A stretch of 64,000 nt of DNA, taken from assembly GCF_900110125.1 (NCBI RefSeq), contig NZ_FOCN01000017.1:1-64000 (forward strand), written 5' to 3'. The notes under the pieces were generated by a model. The model ran no database searches. It worked only from the letters and a program-made list of their open reading frames with translations, and was not told the origin of the DNA. The number at the start of each line of letters is the position of its first letter. Positions within the stretch are counted from its first letter, which is position 1. The position numbers and the translations under genes were made by a program. The DNA comes from Cryobacterium luteum. Its GTDB lineage: Bacteria; Actinomycetota; Actinomycetes; Actinomycetales; Microbacteriaceae. Shown here in pieces: positions 46,451 through 56,019 of this stretch.

Positions 46451-47596
46451 TTAGGCGGTCTTGCGGGCGGCCTGACCCTTGATACCCACCGGGCCGCCGG
46501 CGAGAAGAGCGGCGGCATCCGCTTCGGCCTTGGCCTTCGTTTCGGCCTCCAACGCGACAGCGGCGGCGGCCTTTTCGGCAGCCTTGGCCGCGATGCCTTC
46601 GGGGCCGACGCCGAGCTTGATCAAGATTTTGCGTTCGATCTCGTTGGCCATGTCGGGGTTCTTCATGAGGAAGTTGCGCGAGTTCTCTTTGCCCTGGCCG
46701 AGCTGGTCGCCGTCGTAGGTGTACCAGGCACCCGACTTCTTGACAATGCCCTGATCGACACCGAAGTCGATCAGACTGCCCTCGCGGGAGATACCGATGC
46801 CATACATGATGTCGAACTCGGCCTGCTTGAAGGGCGGTGCCATCTTATTCTTGACGACCTTGACCCGCGTGCGGTTACCGATGGCATCCGTGCCGTCTTT
46901 CAGGGTTTCGATGCGGCGGATGTCGAGGCGCACCGAGGCGTAGAATTTGAGGGCCTTACCGCCGGAGGTGGTTTCGGGGCTACCGAAGAACACACCGATC
47001 TTCTCGCGCAGCTGGTTGATGAAGATCATGGTCGTGTTGGTCTGGCTCAGGCCACCGGTGAGCTTGCGCAGGGCCTGGGACATGAGGCGCGCCTGCAGGC
47101 CGACGTGGGAGTCACCCATCTCGCCTTCGATCTCGGCGCGGGGCACGAGTGCGGCCACAGAGTCGACAACGATGAGGTCGATGGACCCGCTTCGCACGAG
47201 CATGTCGGCGATTTCGAGGGCCTGTTCACCCGTATCGGGCTGGGAAACGAGGAGAGCATCGATGTCGACGCCGAGCTTCTTGGCGTATTCCGGGTCGAGG
47301 GCATGCTCGGCGTCAATGAAGGCGGCAATGCCGCCGTTCTTCTGCGCGTTGGCGATGGCGTGCAGGGTGAGGGTGGTCTTTCCCGAGGATTCCGGACCGT
47401 AGATCTCCACGATGCGGCCACGCGGCAACCCGCCTATGCCGAGAGCGACGTCGAGCGCGACCGAGCCGGTTGAGATGGTCTCAACGGGGGCGCGTTCGTC
47501 GCTGCCGAGGCGCATGACCGATCCCTTGCCGAACTGACGGTCGATTTGCGCGAGGGCGGTTTCGAGGGCTTTCTCGCGGTTCGCTTGTGATGCCAT
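46451..47596 (-). CDS. recA: Recombinase RecA
   Basis: ATP-dependent strand exchange and LexA coprotease. The 381-aa protein carries Walker A GPESSGKT (67-74), [12 protein letters not shown] (Walker B), the L2 loop [17 protein letters not shown], and a C-terminal Ala/Lys tail. Nothing points to an intein. A LexA-like box lies about 230 bp upstream of the start. Confidence 0.98.
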   Translation of the reverse strand: MASQANREKALETALAQIDRQFGKGSVMRLGSDERAPVETISTGSVALDVALGIGGLPRGRIVEIYGPESSGKTTLTLHAIANAQKNGGIAAFIDAEHALDPEYAKKLGVDIDALLVSQPDTGEQALEIADMLVRSGSIDLIVVDSVAALVPRAEIEGEMGDSHVGLQARLMSQALRKLTGGLSQTNTTMIFINQLREKIGVFFGSPETTSGGKALKFYASVRLDIRRIETLKDGTDAIGNRTRVKVVKNKMAPPFKQAEFDIMYGIGISREGSLIDFGVDQGIVKKSGAWYTYDGDQLGQGKENSRNFLMKNPDMANEIERKILIKLGVGPEGIAAKAAEKAAAAVALEAETKAKAEADAAALLAGGPVGIKGQAARKTA

Positions 47597-47812
47597 GGTC
47601 GTGATCTCCTAGGTTCTGCACGGTCGGTATAGCGAGGTGTGCATGGTGGCGCCTATAGGCTGTCGGCCCAGCAATCGGGAAGACCCCGATACCTGTTTCG
47701 ACAAGGCAATTGCTGACTTTCTCTGATAACTGCGACTGTACGCCGCACCTCCGACACTGATCGGGGGCACGATCGAGCGGTGCGCAGTCTGTCAGATTGT
47801 CTGCTGTGGAGG

Positions 47813-47841
47813 AGCCTATCAAGACCGAACAGGTATTCGAG
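47813..47841 (-). promoter_or_regulatory. recA promoter with candidate LexA box; rest of 47597-47903 non-coding
   Basis: CCGAACAGGTATTCGA (47825-47840) matches the LexA consensus TCGAAC-N4-GTTCGA except for two outer positions. It occupies the spacer between a weak -35 CTCGAA (47836-47841) and -10 TAGGCT (47813-47818) on the minus strand. If used, recA has a leader of about 210 nt. I see no gene in the remainder of this 307-base gap. Confidence 0.65.
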
Positions 47842-47903
47842 CATTATCGGGATAATCCTGCGGCGTGTCGAAATATCAGCCGAACCCGTCGGGGTCAGTC
47901 TTA

Positions 47904-48128
47904 TTACAGGCGAGGAGCGGGAATGCCGGCGCCGTACCAGCGGCTGCGCGGAACGTCGACCTCGGCGCAGAGGGCCAGCCACACATCACGGGCGGGAGTA
48001 CCGGCGGCGAGGGCCTGATCGGCGGTTCGACCATCGAGCGGCGTGAGCACGAGGTCACGGGTGAGCACTCGTCCGTAGGCCTCGCCGAACTCGTCCCTCA
48101 TCGCGGTGCGAAATTCACTCAGGCGCAC
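47904..48128 (-). CDS. DUF3046 domain-containing protein
   Basis: A 74-aa small protein of unknown function: MRLSEFRTAMRDEFGEAYG, then RTADQALAAGTPARDVWLAL and a C-terminal VPRSRWYGAG. These match the actinobacterial DUF3046 family. GTG start at 48128 is eight bases after AAGGAGT. The gene lies upstream of recA in many actinobacteria; its role is unknown. Confidence 0.88.
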   Translation of the reverse strand: MRLSEFRTAMRDEFGEAYGRVLTRDLVLTPLDGRTADQALAAGTPARDVWLALCAEVDVPRSRWYGAGIPAPRL

Positions 48129-48173
48129 AACACTCCTTCAAATTTTGTGTGGCGAATCGTCACTCCCGAAAGA

Positions 48174-48208
48174 CAACCACCGCCGACACTCAGTGTCGAC
48201 GGTGGTTG
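48174..48208 (-). terminator. Near-perfect palindromic hairpin downstream of clgR
   Basis: CAACCACCG-(C)-CGACACT pairs with AGTGTCG-(A)-CGGTGGTTG around a single C (48174-48208), a 17-bp stem with one mismatch. It is placed between clgR and DUF3046 on the minus strand and most likely ends the clgR transcript. Confidence 0.75.
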
Positions 48209-48245
48209 ATAATGATATAAATCCTGAGGATGCTGCCGAGGGTGG

Positions 48246-48554
48246 CTAACGCACCATGAAGTCGGCATCGAAGGTGGTGACGAAGTCGTCCGGTACCGTG
48301 TCGGGAAACTGATCGATTCCCTCTATAACGGCGAGACGGTCACCAACTTCACGCATGATGACCGAAATCGGGGTATCCAGTGCGTCGGCGACCGAGGCGA
48401 GGATCTCTGAGGACGCCTCTTTCTGGCCCCGTTCTACCTCGCTGAGATAGCCGAGCGCGACACTTGCCTTGCTTGCGACCTGACGCAGGGTACGCCCCTT
48501 TTGCAGGCGGAAGTCCCTGAGCACATCGCCGATTTCCTGACGAACAAGAATCAT
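48246..48554 (-). CDS. clgR: ClgR-like XRE-family transcriptional regulator
   Basis: A 102-aa DNA-binding protein: VRQEIGDVLRDFRLQKGRTL then the helix-turn-helix LRQVASKASVALGYLSEVERGQKEASSE (about residues 23-50). This is the conserved ClgR core, an activator of clp protease and repair genes in actinobacteria. I start it at ATG 48554, which has GAAGGAGG six bases upstream; the frame is open farther upstream. Gene order clgR-cinA-pgsA-ftsK is conserved. Confidence 0.9.
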   Translation of the reverse strand: MILVRQEIGDVLRDFRLQKGRTLRQVASKASVALGYLSEVERGQKEASSEILASVADALDTPISVIMREVGDRLAVIEGIDQFPDTVPDDFVTTFDADFMVR

Positions 48555-48710
48555 CGGAACCTCCTTCTTATGGCTGATAATCAAGCCTGTGACTACCGGT
48601 GTGCGGTGCTGGATGCTTACAATACTGCATTCATCTGACACTTTGACACTACCGAGATTCATTGGGCTTTTCTTGTGAATGTCTTCGATGTAACCAGCCC
48701 GTAACAGGAA

Positions 48711-49235
48711 CTATTCCGCGTCACCCTGGGCTATCAGCGCACGCACAGCATCGATCGCACGGCGCACCGATTCGGCGCGAATCTCGGCCCGGTCGCCACT
48801 GAGCTGAAGCGACACGGCCCAGGAACCGCTGCCCTTGGACAGGCCGATGAACACGGTTCCCGCCGGGTGCCCCCCCTCCGGTCCAGGCCCGGCCACTCCC
48901 GTGGTCGACACCCCAATATCGGCGCGCACATCATTCACCGCGAGCAGGGTGCGTACGCCGCCCGCCATCTGCTTGGCGACATCGGCGTGTACGGGCCCGT
49001 GCACGTTGAGCACACTGCTGTCCACGTGGAGCAGGCTGCGCTTGAGGGCGGTGTCATAGGCGACCACTCCCCCGCGAACGACAGCGGATGCGCCGGGGAT
49101 GCGCACGAGTTCAGCCACCAGCAGCCCGCCGGTCAGCGACTCGGCGACGGCGATGGTGAGGTGGCGAATGGTGAGTTCCGCGATGAGTTCGGCCGTCGCA
49201 TCCGCTGCGGGTGTCGGTATCGTGCTTGCCGACAC
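48711..49235 (-). CDS. cinA: CinA family protein (nicotinamide-nucleotide amidase domain)
   Basis: Stand-alone C-terminal CinA domain of about 174 aa, related to PncC deamidases of NMN. Visible motifs are TIAVAESLTGGLLVAEL, GGVVAYDTALKRSLL and TTGVAGPGPEGGHPAGTVFIGL. The N-terminal MoCF-like domain of long CinA is absent, as usual next to pgsA in actinobacteria. I chose GTG 49235, four bases after the pgsA stop; an in-frame start at 49289 would overlap pgsA by 50 bp. Confidence 0.88.
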   Translation of the reverse strand: MSASTIPTPAADATAELIAELTIRHLTIAVAESLTGGLLVAELVRIPGASAVVRGGVVAYDTALKRSLLHVDSSVLNVHGPVHADVAKQMAGGVRTLLAVNDVRADIGVSTTGVAGPGPEGGHPAGTVFIGLSKGSGSWAVSLQLSGDRAEIRAESVRRAIDAVRALIAQGDAE

Positions 49236-49239
49236 CGGG

Positions 49240-49833
49240 TCAGGCAACGTCGGGCTTTCGGAGGCGCCAAGCCGAAACCAGATAGTCAAGGCCGGAAACC
49301 ACGGTCAGTACGAGGGTAATGGTCATGGTGGCGGTATTGACCCAGTGCACCCACTCGCCGAAGACCAGCCAGAACGGGAGCAGGGCGAGCGAGATCGACA
49401 CGGACTGGGACACGGTCTTAAGCTTGCCGCCGCGGCTGGCTGGAATCACTCGATCACGCAGCATGACGAACCGGAACACGGTGATGCCGATCTCGCGCAC
49501 GAGGATAACGATGGTAACCCACCACGGCAGTTCCCCCAGGATGGACAGACAAACCAGGGCGCCGCCGGTGAGGATCTTGTCGGCGATCGGGTCGAGAATC
49601 TTGCCGAGATCGGTCACGAGGTTGTGGCGGCGGGCAATCATGCCGTCGATGCCGTCGGTGGCGATCGCGATAATGAACAGCACCGCCGCAGCCCAGCGCA
49701 GGGCCTCATGGGCACCATTGTCGGCGAGCAGCATCCAGATGAACACGGGAGCGAGCAGAATGCGCACGACCGTGATCAGGTTGGGCACGTTCCAGTTGCT
49801 GGGGCGGGTGACGGATGCTTGCGGTGTTGCCAT
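49240..49833 (-). CDS. pgsA: CDP-diacylglycerol--glycerol-3-phosphate 3-phosphatidyltransferase
   Basis: Membrane enzyme making phosphatidylglycerol phosphate, 197 aa with about four to five membrane segments. The CDP-alcohol phosphotransferase motif DG-x2-AR-x8-G-x3-D-x3-D is seen as DGMIAR, then LGKILDPIAD. ATG 49833 lies three bases after the ftsK stop. Other CDP-alcohol transferases share the motif; the position by cinA and ftsK supports PgsA. Confidence 0.92.
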   Translation of the reverse strand: MATPQASVTRPSNWNVPNLITVVRILLAPVFIWMLLADNGAHEALRWAAAVLFIIAIATDGIDGMIARRHNLVTDLGKILDPIADKILTGGALVCLSILGELPWWVTIVILVREIGITVFRFVMLRDRVIPASRGGKLKTVSQSVSISLALLPFWLVFGEWVHWVNTATMTITLVLTVVSGLDYLVSAWRLRKPDVA

Positions 49834-49836
49834 GGT

Positions 49837-52746
49837 TCAGTCCCTGCCGGTTAGTTTCCAGGCATCCTCGTCGTCTTCGGTGCCGTCCACCTCAGGATAC
49901 CCCTGCGACATTTTCTCAACCGGGTCGTCGGCGTAGCGCGGGTCGGGCGCAGACTCGGCCCGCGAGGAATCGGACTGGGCCTTCAGCGCATGCTGCTCGT
50001 CGTCGGAGCCGCGCAGGCGGGCGAGCACGCTCGGCAGCTGCTCGGCGTTGACGAGCACATCGCGCGCCTTGGAACCTTCAGACGGGCCGACGATCTCCCG
50101 GGATTCGAGCAGGTCCATCAGGCGGCCGGCCTTGGCGAAACCGACGCGCAGCTTGCGCTGCAGCATCGACGTCGACCCGAACTGGGTCGACACGACGAGT
50201 TCGGCGGCGGCGAGCAAAACCTCGAGGTCGTCACCGATGTCAGAGTCGATCTCCTTGCGCGGGGCGACCATGGAGACGTCGGGCCGATAGTCGGGCCTGG
50301 CCTGCATGGTGACGTGCTTGACGACCTTCTCGATCTCGTCTTCGGTGACCCAGGCGCCCTGCACGCGCACGGCCTTGGAGGCTCCCATCGGCAGGAACAG
50401 GGCATCGCCCTGTCCGATGAGCTTGTCAGCGCCTGGCTGGTCGAGAATGACCCGGGAGTCGGTGACGCTCGTGACGGCGAAGGCGAGCCGCGAGGGCACG
50501 TTGGCCTTGATCAGCCCGGTGACGACGTCAACGCTCGGCCGCTGGGTGGCCAGAACGAGGTGAATTCCGGAGGCACGAGCGAGCTGGGTGATGCGCACGA
50601 TGGAGTCTTCAACGTCGCGCGGGGCGACCATCATAAGGTCGGCCAGCTCGTCGACGACGACCAACAGGTACGGGTAGGGCTTGAGTTTGCGTTCGCTGCC
50701 GGCGGGCAGCACGATTTCGCCGTTGACAACGGCCTTGTTGAAGTCGTCGATGTGGCGAAAGCCGAAGCTCGCGAGGTCGTCGTAGCGCATGTCCATCTCT
50801 TTCACGACCCACTGCAGCGCTTCGGCCGCTTTCTTCGGGTTCGTGATGATGGGAGTGATCAGGTGCGGAACGCCGGCGTAGGCGGCGAGCTCGACCCGTT
50901 TCGGGTCGATCAGCACCATGCGCACGTCGCTCGGCTTGGCGCGCATGAGCAGGCTCGTGATCATGGAGTTGACGAAGCTTGACTTGCCGGAACCGGTGGA
51001 GCCGGCCACGAGCAAGTGGGGCATTTTCGCGAGGTTGGCGATGACGAAGCCGCCGCCAACGTCTTTGCCGACACCGATGGTCATCGGGTGGGTGGCGTTG
51101 GTGGCGGTGCTCGAGCGCAGCACGTCACCGAGAGTGACGATTTCGCGGTCGGTGTTGGGAATCTCGATGCCGATGGCGCTCTTTCCAGGGATGGGCGAGA
51201 GGATGCGCACCTCGTTTGAGGCGACCGCGTACGAGAGGTTCTTGCTGAGCGCTGTGACCCGCTCGACCTTGACGCCGGGGCCGAGTTCGATTTCGTACTG
51301 GGTGACCGTCGGGCCACGGGAGAATCCGGTGACCTTCGCATCGACCTGGAACTGGCGCAGCACCTCGGTGATGGACTTGACGACGTCATCGTTCGCGGCT
51401 GAGCGGGCCTTGGCCGGCGGTCCGGCGGTGAGAGTGGATGCCGCGGGCACGAGATAAGGAATGGCCGGGTGCGGGTCTGTGGAGGCGAGCGGCGGCAGGG
51501 CTGCGCCGTCGGCATCCACTGCCTGGCTCAATTCGGGGAAGACGTCGTCGAAGCCGGGCAGTACCTCGGTGTGGCCGGCCGGGTCGTCGGAGTGCAGGCC
51601 GGTGGACGCGGCGCTGGATGGGCCGCGCCCGAGGTCGACCTCGCCGGTGAAGCGTTTGACGGCGAGTTCGGCCTTGCGCAGGTCTTCGAGCACTTCAGTG
51701 CCGTAGTGGTCTTGTTCGGGCGGTGCGGTGTGGTCGGTGACCTCGGATTCGATGGCGCTGTCGAAACCGCCGCGGGACTGGCTGCCACCGAGCAGCACGC
51801 TGAGCGGGTCGGGGGCCACATCAGCCGGGCCAGCCTTGGACTCGGTCGACAGGGCGCTACCGAAGTCGGGGTCTTCCTCACGCTTGCTGTTGTTGCGGCG
51901 CCACCAGGGCAGCGCCCCCTCTGGCTCATCGTCGTCGACGCCGTCGAGCTCGACCTGCGCGGTCTTGCCCGGCTTGGAGTTCTTGGCTTCTTTCGCCGAC
52001 GCGCGTTCTTCAGCGTCGGTGAGTTGCGCGCCAAACAGCCACTCATAGAGCTCACGGGAGCGCTGCCCGATGCGGTTCGGCGGTGTCTTGGTGATGATGA
52101 ACAGGCTGAGCAGGAGCAACAGAATGACTAGGATCGTGGCACCGATCGACGTGGTGAGCAGGATCAGCGGGGCGGCGATCATCCACCCGATCACTCCGCC
52201 GGCCAGCGCGAGGGCCGGCATACCGTCTTGCGGCTGCGGCTGCACGCCGAAAATGTGGCAAAGCCCGGAAATTGTCACGAGCAGCAGGCTGAGCCCGATG
52301 CCGATGCGGCCATTGTCGTGCACGGAACTGGGCTGACGAAACAGCCAGACGGAGAACAGCAGCAGAATGACGGGCAGGGCGAAGGCTACCCGTCCGAACA
52401 GGCCGCCAAAGGTGTAAGCGTCGAGCTGCTGGGCGACAGCGTTGTTGATCAGGAACCATTCGACGATGGCGCCCGAGACAGCGAGCAGTACGAGAAAGAA
52501 GGGCAGGCCGTCGCGGCGTTCGTCTTTGGAGAGTTTTTCGGGGCCCAGGGCGCGGGCGGCACCGCCCGCGAGGTGGGCGAGGCCCATCCAGGCGCGGGCT
52601 CCGACGCTCGGCTTCACGTCGACGGCGGTGAATTTGACGGTCTTCTGCGCGGCGGTGCCGCCGCCGCGGGTTGCCGGTTTGCGCGCCGGAGCGCCCTTCG
52701 GTGCCGGAGTGCGGGCACGCCCGGTCGACTTAGTGCTCGTAGCCAT
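49837..52746 (-). CDS. ftsK: DNA translocase FtsK
   Basis: Septum-anchored motor that pumps chromosome dimers to the dif site. The 969-aa protein has a basic N terminus, four to five membrane helices (about 70-230), an acidic/proline-containing linker (about 240-470), the RecA-like motor with Walker [10 protein letters not shown] (about 580-588), [13 protein letters not shown] and [12 protein letters not shown], and a C-terminal gamma winged helix (about 880-935; [20 protein letters not shown]). Confidence 0.96.
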   Translation of the reverse strand: MATSTKSTGRARTPAPKGAPARKPATRGGGTAAQKTVKFTAVDVKPSVGARAWMGLAHLAGGAARALGPEKLSKDERRDGLPFFLVLLAVSGAIVEWFLINNAVAQQLDAYTFGGLFGRVAFALPVILLLFSVWLFRQPSSVHDNGRIGIGLSLLLVTISGLCHIFGVQPQPQDGMPALALAGGVIGWMIAAPLILLTTSIGATILVILLLLLSLFIITKTPPNRIGQRSRELYEWLFGAQLTDAEERASAKEAKNSKPGKTAQVELDGVDDDEPEGALPWWRRNNSKREEDPDFGSALSTESKAGPADVAPDPLSVLLGGSQSRGGFDSAIESEVTDHTAPPEQDHYGTEVLEDLRKAELAVKRFTGEVDLGRGPSSAASTGLHSDDPAGHTEVLPGFDDVFPELSQAVDADGAALPPLASTDPHPAIPYLVPAASTLTAGPPAKARSAANDDVVKSITEVLRQFQVDAKVTGFSRGPTVTQYEIELGPGVKVERVTALSKNLSYAVASNEVRILSPIPGKSAIGIEIPNTDREIVTLGDVLRSSTATNATHPMTIGVGKDVGGGFVIANLAKMPHLLVAGSTGSGKSSFVNSMITSLLMRAKPSDVRMVLIDPKRVELAAYAGVPHLITPIITNPKKAAEALQWVVKEMDMRYDDLASFGFRHIDDFNKAVVNGEIVLPAGSERKLKPYPYLLVVVDELADLMMVAPRDVEDSIVRITQLARASGIHLVLATQRPSVDVVTGLIKANVPSRLAFAVTSVTDSRVILDQPGADKLIGQGDALFLPMGASKAVRVQGAWVTEDEIEKVVKHVTMQARPDYRPDVSMVAPRKEIDSDIGDDLEVLLAAAELVVSTQFGSTSMLQRKLRVGFAKAGRLMDLLESREIVGPSEGSKARDVLVNAEQLPSVLARLRGSDDEQHALKAQSDSSRAESAPDPRYADDPVEKMSQGYPEVDGTEDDEDAWKLTGRD

Positions 52747-52859
52747 GAAATAACGCTACCAAGCGCCGGTGACATTCCCCCGCCCCCACGCCCAATGCCT
52801 GCCCGAGCGGCCGGCGAATGCCGCGGTGTGCATCCGCTGGTCTTCGCTTGTCGTGTCAC

Positions 52860-54089
52860 CTAATAGCGGATGGCGTCGATCACCTTCACCCGCACCGCGA
52901 CCAGTGCCGGGATGAGCCCGGCCAGGGCACCGACAACGGTCGCACAGATCAGGCCGAGTACGGCCGCTTCGACCGGGAACGGCGGAAAGTCGGTGACCTG
53001 ACCCTGGCTGATGAAGTCCTCAACGATGGGGCTCTTCACGATGAGTACGGCGGCAATCACGCCGACGATGCCGGCGACGACGGTTGCGACGACGCTTTCC
53101 ATCATGACGGCGAAGAACACCCGGGCGGCGGTCGCCCCGAAGCTGCGGCGGATGCCGATCTCCCGAATGCGCTGCTTGAGGGTGACTAGGGCGATGTTCA
53201 CCAGGCCGAGCGCTCCAAGCAACAGCACCAGGCCGGCGATGGCACCGACCGTGAGCTTGAGGGAGAGGTAGGGGTCACCGTCCTGAAATGCCGCGTAGTC
53301 CTGCCGGTTCACCTGAACGACGGCGTCGCTGCCCAGCGCACCCTGCACGTCGCGTTGCAGCGCGGGCACGAGCTGCTCGGATAGCTCGACCGGCACCCAC
53401 AGTTCGTACGAGGGAGGTCCGAATTGCTGCAGGTTCGGGTCGGTGACGACCGGGGTGATGGCGGTCAGAGCATCGGCGAGCATGTACATCGCCGGTTCGG
53501 TCTCGTAGGACAGCGCCGGGTAGACACCGGTGACAACGGCCGTCGTACTGCGTTCGCCCACCAGGGTGGTCGTCGGATGCGTGCGCAGGTCCGGGCGGCC
53601 GAGGCGGTCCCAGAAGATGGAGTTGATGAGCACGGCGGGGGCCAGCCGGGCCTGGTCCGCGTCGGTGAACCAGGTTCCTTCCTCGAGGGTGATGCGGTGC
53701 ATCGTTCCATACGGCGGGTCGACGCCGATGGTCTGCACCGGCACGGCGCCGTCGGCGAATTGCACGGTCTGGCTGGTGTTGATGACCCGGCTGGCGTAGT
53801 CGACCTGGTATCGCTCGAGTGCCGTGCGCCAGATTTCGGGCATTGCGGTCGGGTTGGAGCCGTCGTTCATCGTCGCCGACAGGTAGAGGCTCGCGGCGCG
53901 TCCTCCCGATCGTTCGTTCTGCTCGATGGTGGCTTGCTGGGCCACCCCGCCGAGCCCGACCACGGTCGTGATCGCGCAGACGGCCACGGCCACACCGATC
54001 AGCGACAGCATGACGCGGGTCTTGTGGATGCGCACTTCCTGCCACGCCTCGATGACCGCGCCCACGAGGTTGCTAACGACACGTTTCAT
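52860..54089 (-). CDS. MacB-like ABC transporter permease (FtsX family)
   Basis: A 409-aa protein with one N-terminal membrane helix (about 22-45), a ~220-residue extracellular MacB periplasmic-core-like domain, and three C-terminal helices ending in LIPALVAVRVKVIDAIRY. The conserved LKQRIREIGIRRSFGATAARVF is the FtsX coupling segment. It forms a three-gene operon with an ATPase and an adaptor (each overlapping by four bases), as in MacAB-type efflux or export. The substrate is unknown. Confidence 0.87.
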   Translation of the reverse strand: MKRVVSNLVGAVIEAWQEVRIHKTRVMLSLIGVAVAVCAITTVVGLGGVAQQATIEQNERSGGRAASLYLSATMNDGSNPTAMPEIWRTALERYQVDYASRVINTSQTVQFADGAVPVQTIGVDPPYGTMHRITLEEGTWFTDADQARLAPAVLINSIFWDRLGRPDLRTHPTTTLVGERSTTAVVTGVYPALSYETEPAMYMLADALTAITPVVTDPNLQQFGPPSYELWVPVELSEQLVPALQRDVQGALGSDAVVQVNRQDYAAFQDGDPYLSLKLTVGAIAGLVLLLGALGLVNIALVTLKQRIREIGIRRSFGATAARVFFAVMMESVVATVVAGIVGVIAAVLIVKSPIVEDFISQGQVTDFPPFPVEAAVLGLICATVVGALAGLIPALVAVRVKVIDAIRY

Positions 54090-54781
54090 GCCGGCACCGC
54101 GCTGGCGACCTGGAGAACGCCGTGATCGAGCCGCAGGTGCCGGGTGGCGCGGGCGGCGATCGCCGGATCGTGGGTGATAGTGACGAGGGCTGCTCCCGAT
54201 TCGGTGGCGACCTCGTCGATGAGGTCCATCACCGTCTCGCCGGTCTCAAGGTCCAGGGCGCCCGTGGGTTCGTCAGCGAGGATCAGTCGCGGGCCGCGCA
54301 CCAGCGAGCGGGCGATCGCCACGCGCTGCTGCTCACCACCGCTCAACCGGTCGGGCAGCGAGCTGAGACGGTCGCCGAGGCCGACCCGTTCCAGCATCTC
54401 GGTCGCGATGCGGGCCCGCTGCCAGAACTGACGGCCCTCGGCATAGAGCAGCGGCGTCATCACGTTTTCGAGGGCGGTGCGACCCTGCAGCAGGTTGAAC
54501 TGCTGAAAGATGAACCCGACCTCGCGGCCGCGGAGCCGGTCCCGAGCGCCGGACGACAACGACCGCACCGGGCGGTCCTCGAACAGCATCGTGCCGCTCG
54601 TCGGGTTGTCGAGCAGCCCGAGCAGGTTCAGCAGGGTGGTTTTGCCCGAACCCGACCGGCCGACGATCGACACCCGGTCGCCGACGTCGACGTCGAGGTC
54701 GACGCCGGAGAGAATCGTCAGCGGCGGTGCATCGATGAGCTGCACAGTGCGGGTCACGCCCTCCAGATGCAGGAGGGTCAT
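54086..54781 (-). CDS. MacB/LolD-type ABC transporter ATP-binding protein
   Basis: A 231-aa ATPase with Walker A GRSGSGKTT, Q-loop FIFQQFNLLQG, signature LSGGEQQRV, Walker B LILADEPTGALD and the H-loop TITHDPAI. The QQFNLL stretch is characteristic of the MacB/LolD/FtsE subgroup. ATGA overlaps on both sides couple it to its adaptor and permease. Confidence 0.92.
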   Translation of the reverse strand: MTLLHLEGVTRTVQLIDAPPLTILSGVDLDVDVGDRVSIVGRSGSGKTTLLNLLGLLDNPTSGTMLFEDRPVRSLSSGARDRLRGREVGFIFQQFNLLQGRTALENVMTPLLYAEGRQFWQRARIATEMLERVGLGDRLSSLPDRLSGGEQQRVAIARSLVRGPRLILADEPTGALDLETGETVMDLIDEVATESGAALVTITHDPAIAARATRHLRLDHGVLQVASAVPA

Positions 54782-55845
54782 CCGGAGATCCCGGTGCTCG
54801 AGATGCTGGGGCCGAAGCAGACTTCGCTGCCGTCGGGCTGAAGTTCGCAGCCCGGCCCGCCGCCGGCGACGGCGCCCGGCACGAATTGGTTGATCAGGTC
54901 GCCCTCCACGAGGCCGTCGACGACCTGCACGTTGACGCCGTCGGTCATGCCGAGCGTGACCGGGCGCTCTTCGGTGCTCCCATCGGGCAGCACAAACCAG
55001 ACGACCCCGGTTTCGGCGGAACCCTCGACCGCGGTGGTGGGCACAACGAGCACGTTCTCGGCAAGCCCGGCCGCGATGGTGATCTGCGCGGCCAAGCCGG
55101 AGAAGACGGTCACCTCGGCCGGAATCGCGCAGGTCACGGTGGTGCCGCTCGTACCGGTCGCGTCTCCGGCGCCGTCACCGCCGGCCGGGGCACCAGCCAG
55201 CGGGGTGGTGATGGTCAGGCCGGTGCAGGTGAACGGCGCCGGCCCGTTCGTGATCGCAACGGATGCCTCGGTCGGCCGAGTCAGCAGCCGGTACTGCTGC
55301 TCGGGGCTGAGCGCTCCGCTCACCGAAAAGCTCGGTGGGGCCACCTGGCCCGTCGCATCCCCAACGGCCACGCTCTGGCCGTGGATCACCGGGAGCGAAC
55401 TGAGGATTCCGGTGATCGGGGCGAGCACCTTGACGAAGGTGACCACCGGTTTCGGTTGGGTGACGGAGACGTTGCCATCGGCATCCGTTGTTTCGACCGG
55501 GTCCTTGATCGTTTCGACTCGGATGTCGTAGATCTTGTCGTCTTTGTTCACGGCCTGGCCGGCCGCCACGAAAATCTCGTCGACCGTGCCGATGGCGGTC
55601 GCCTTGACGGCGACGGCCGGGTCGGCGCTAACGGTGCCCGGCAGGGTCACGTCATTGCTGATGGTGCCGAGGGCCACCGGAATCTGGGGTTCGACGATGA
55701 CACCGGTCGGTTCGGCTGGATTGCTGTCGGCGGTTGCGTTTGGGTAGAACGCGAGTTTCACCAGGGCTACCGCGATGGCCGCAATCACGATGAGTCGAAG
55801 GATGGGAAAGACCCATTTGCGTGCAACGTTCACGAGACTCCCCAC
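54778..55845 (-). CDS. HlyD/MacA-like efflux adaptor protein
   Basis: A 355-aa protein with one N-terminal membrane helix (about 12-30) and an extracytoplasmic membrane-fusion-type core: GTVSADPAVAVKATAIGTVDEIFVAAGQAV as the first half of a lipoyl-like barrel, then PITGILSSLPVIHGQSVAVGD, and a C-terminal TEERPVTLGMTDGVNVQVVDGL beta-barrel. The C terminus has the tail GPSISSTGISG. GTG start at 55845 or 55833. First gene of the trio. Confidence 0.85.
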   Translation of the reverse strand: MGSLVNVARKWVFPILRLIVIAAIAVALVKLAFYPNATADSNPAEPTGVIVEPQIPVALGTISNDVTLPGTVSADPAVAVKATAIGTVDEIFVAAGQAVNKDDKIYDIRVETIKDPVETTDADGNVSVTQPKPVVTFVKVLAPITGILSSLPVIHGQSVAVGDATGQVAPPSFSVSGALSPEQQYRLLTRPTEASVAITNGPAPFTCTGLTITTPLAGAPAGGDGAGDATGTSGTTVTCAIPAEVTVFSGLAAQITIAAGLAENVLVVPTTAVEGSAETGVVWFVLPDGSTEERPVTLGMTDGVNVQVVDGLVEGDLINQFVPGAVAGGGPGCELQPDGSEVCFGPSISSTGISG

Positions 55846-56019
55846 CCGGCTGACCGGACCTGGTCAAGCTCGATGGGCTGATCCTAGCGTTAGGCGGGCC
55901 TGCCTGTCGCTGTCCGCCCGCCGGCTCGCGGCACCTGCTGCATCTCGTGGCGCCCCTCGAAACGAGTGCCGCGAACGCCCAGGAGTGCCGTGAGCACCGA
56001 GCCGGCCGGCACGAGTGCC

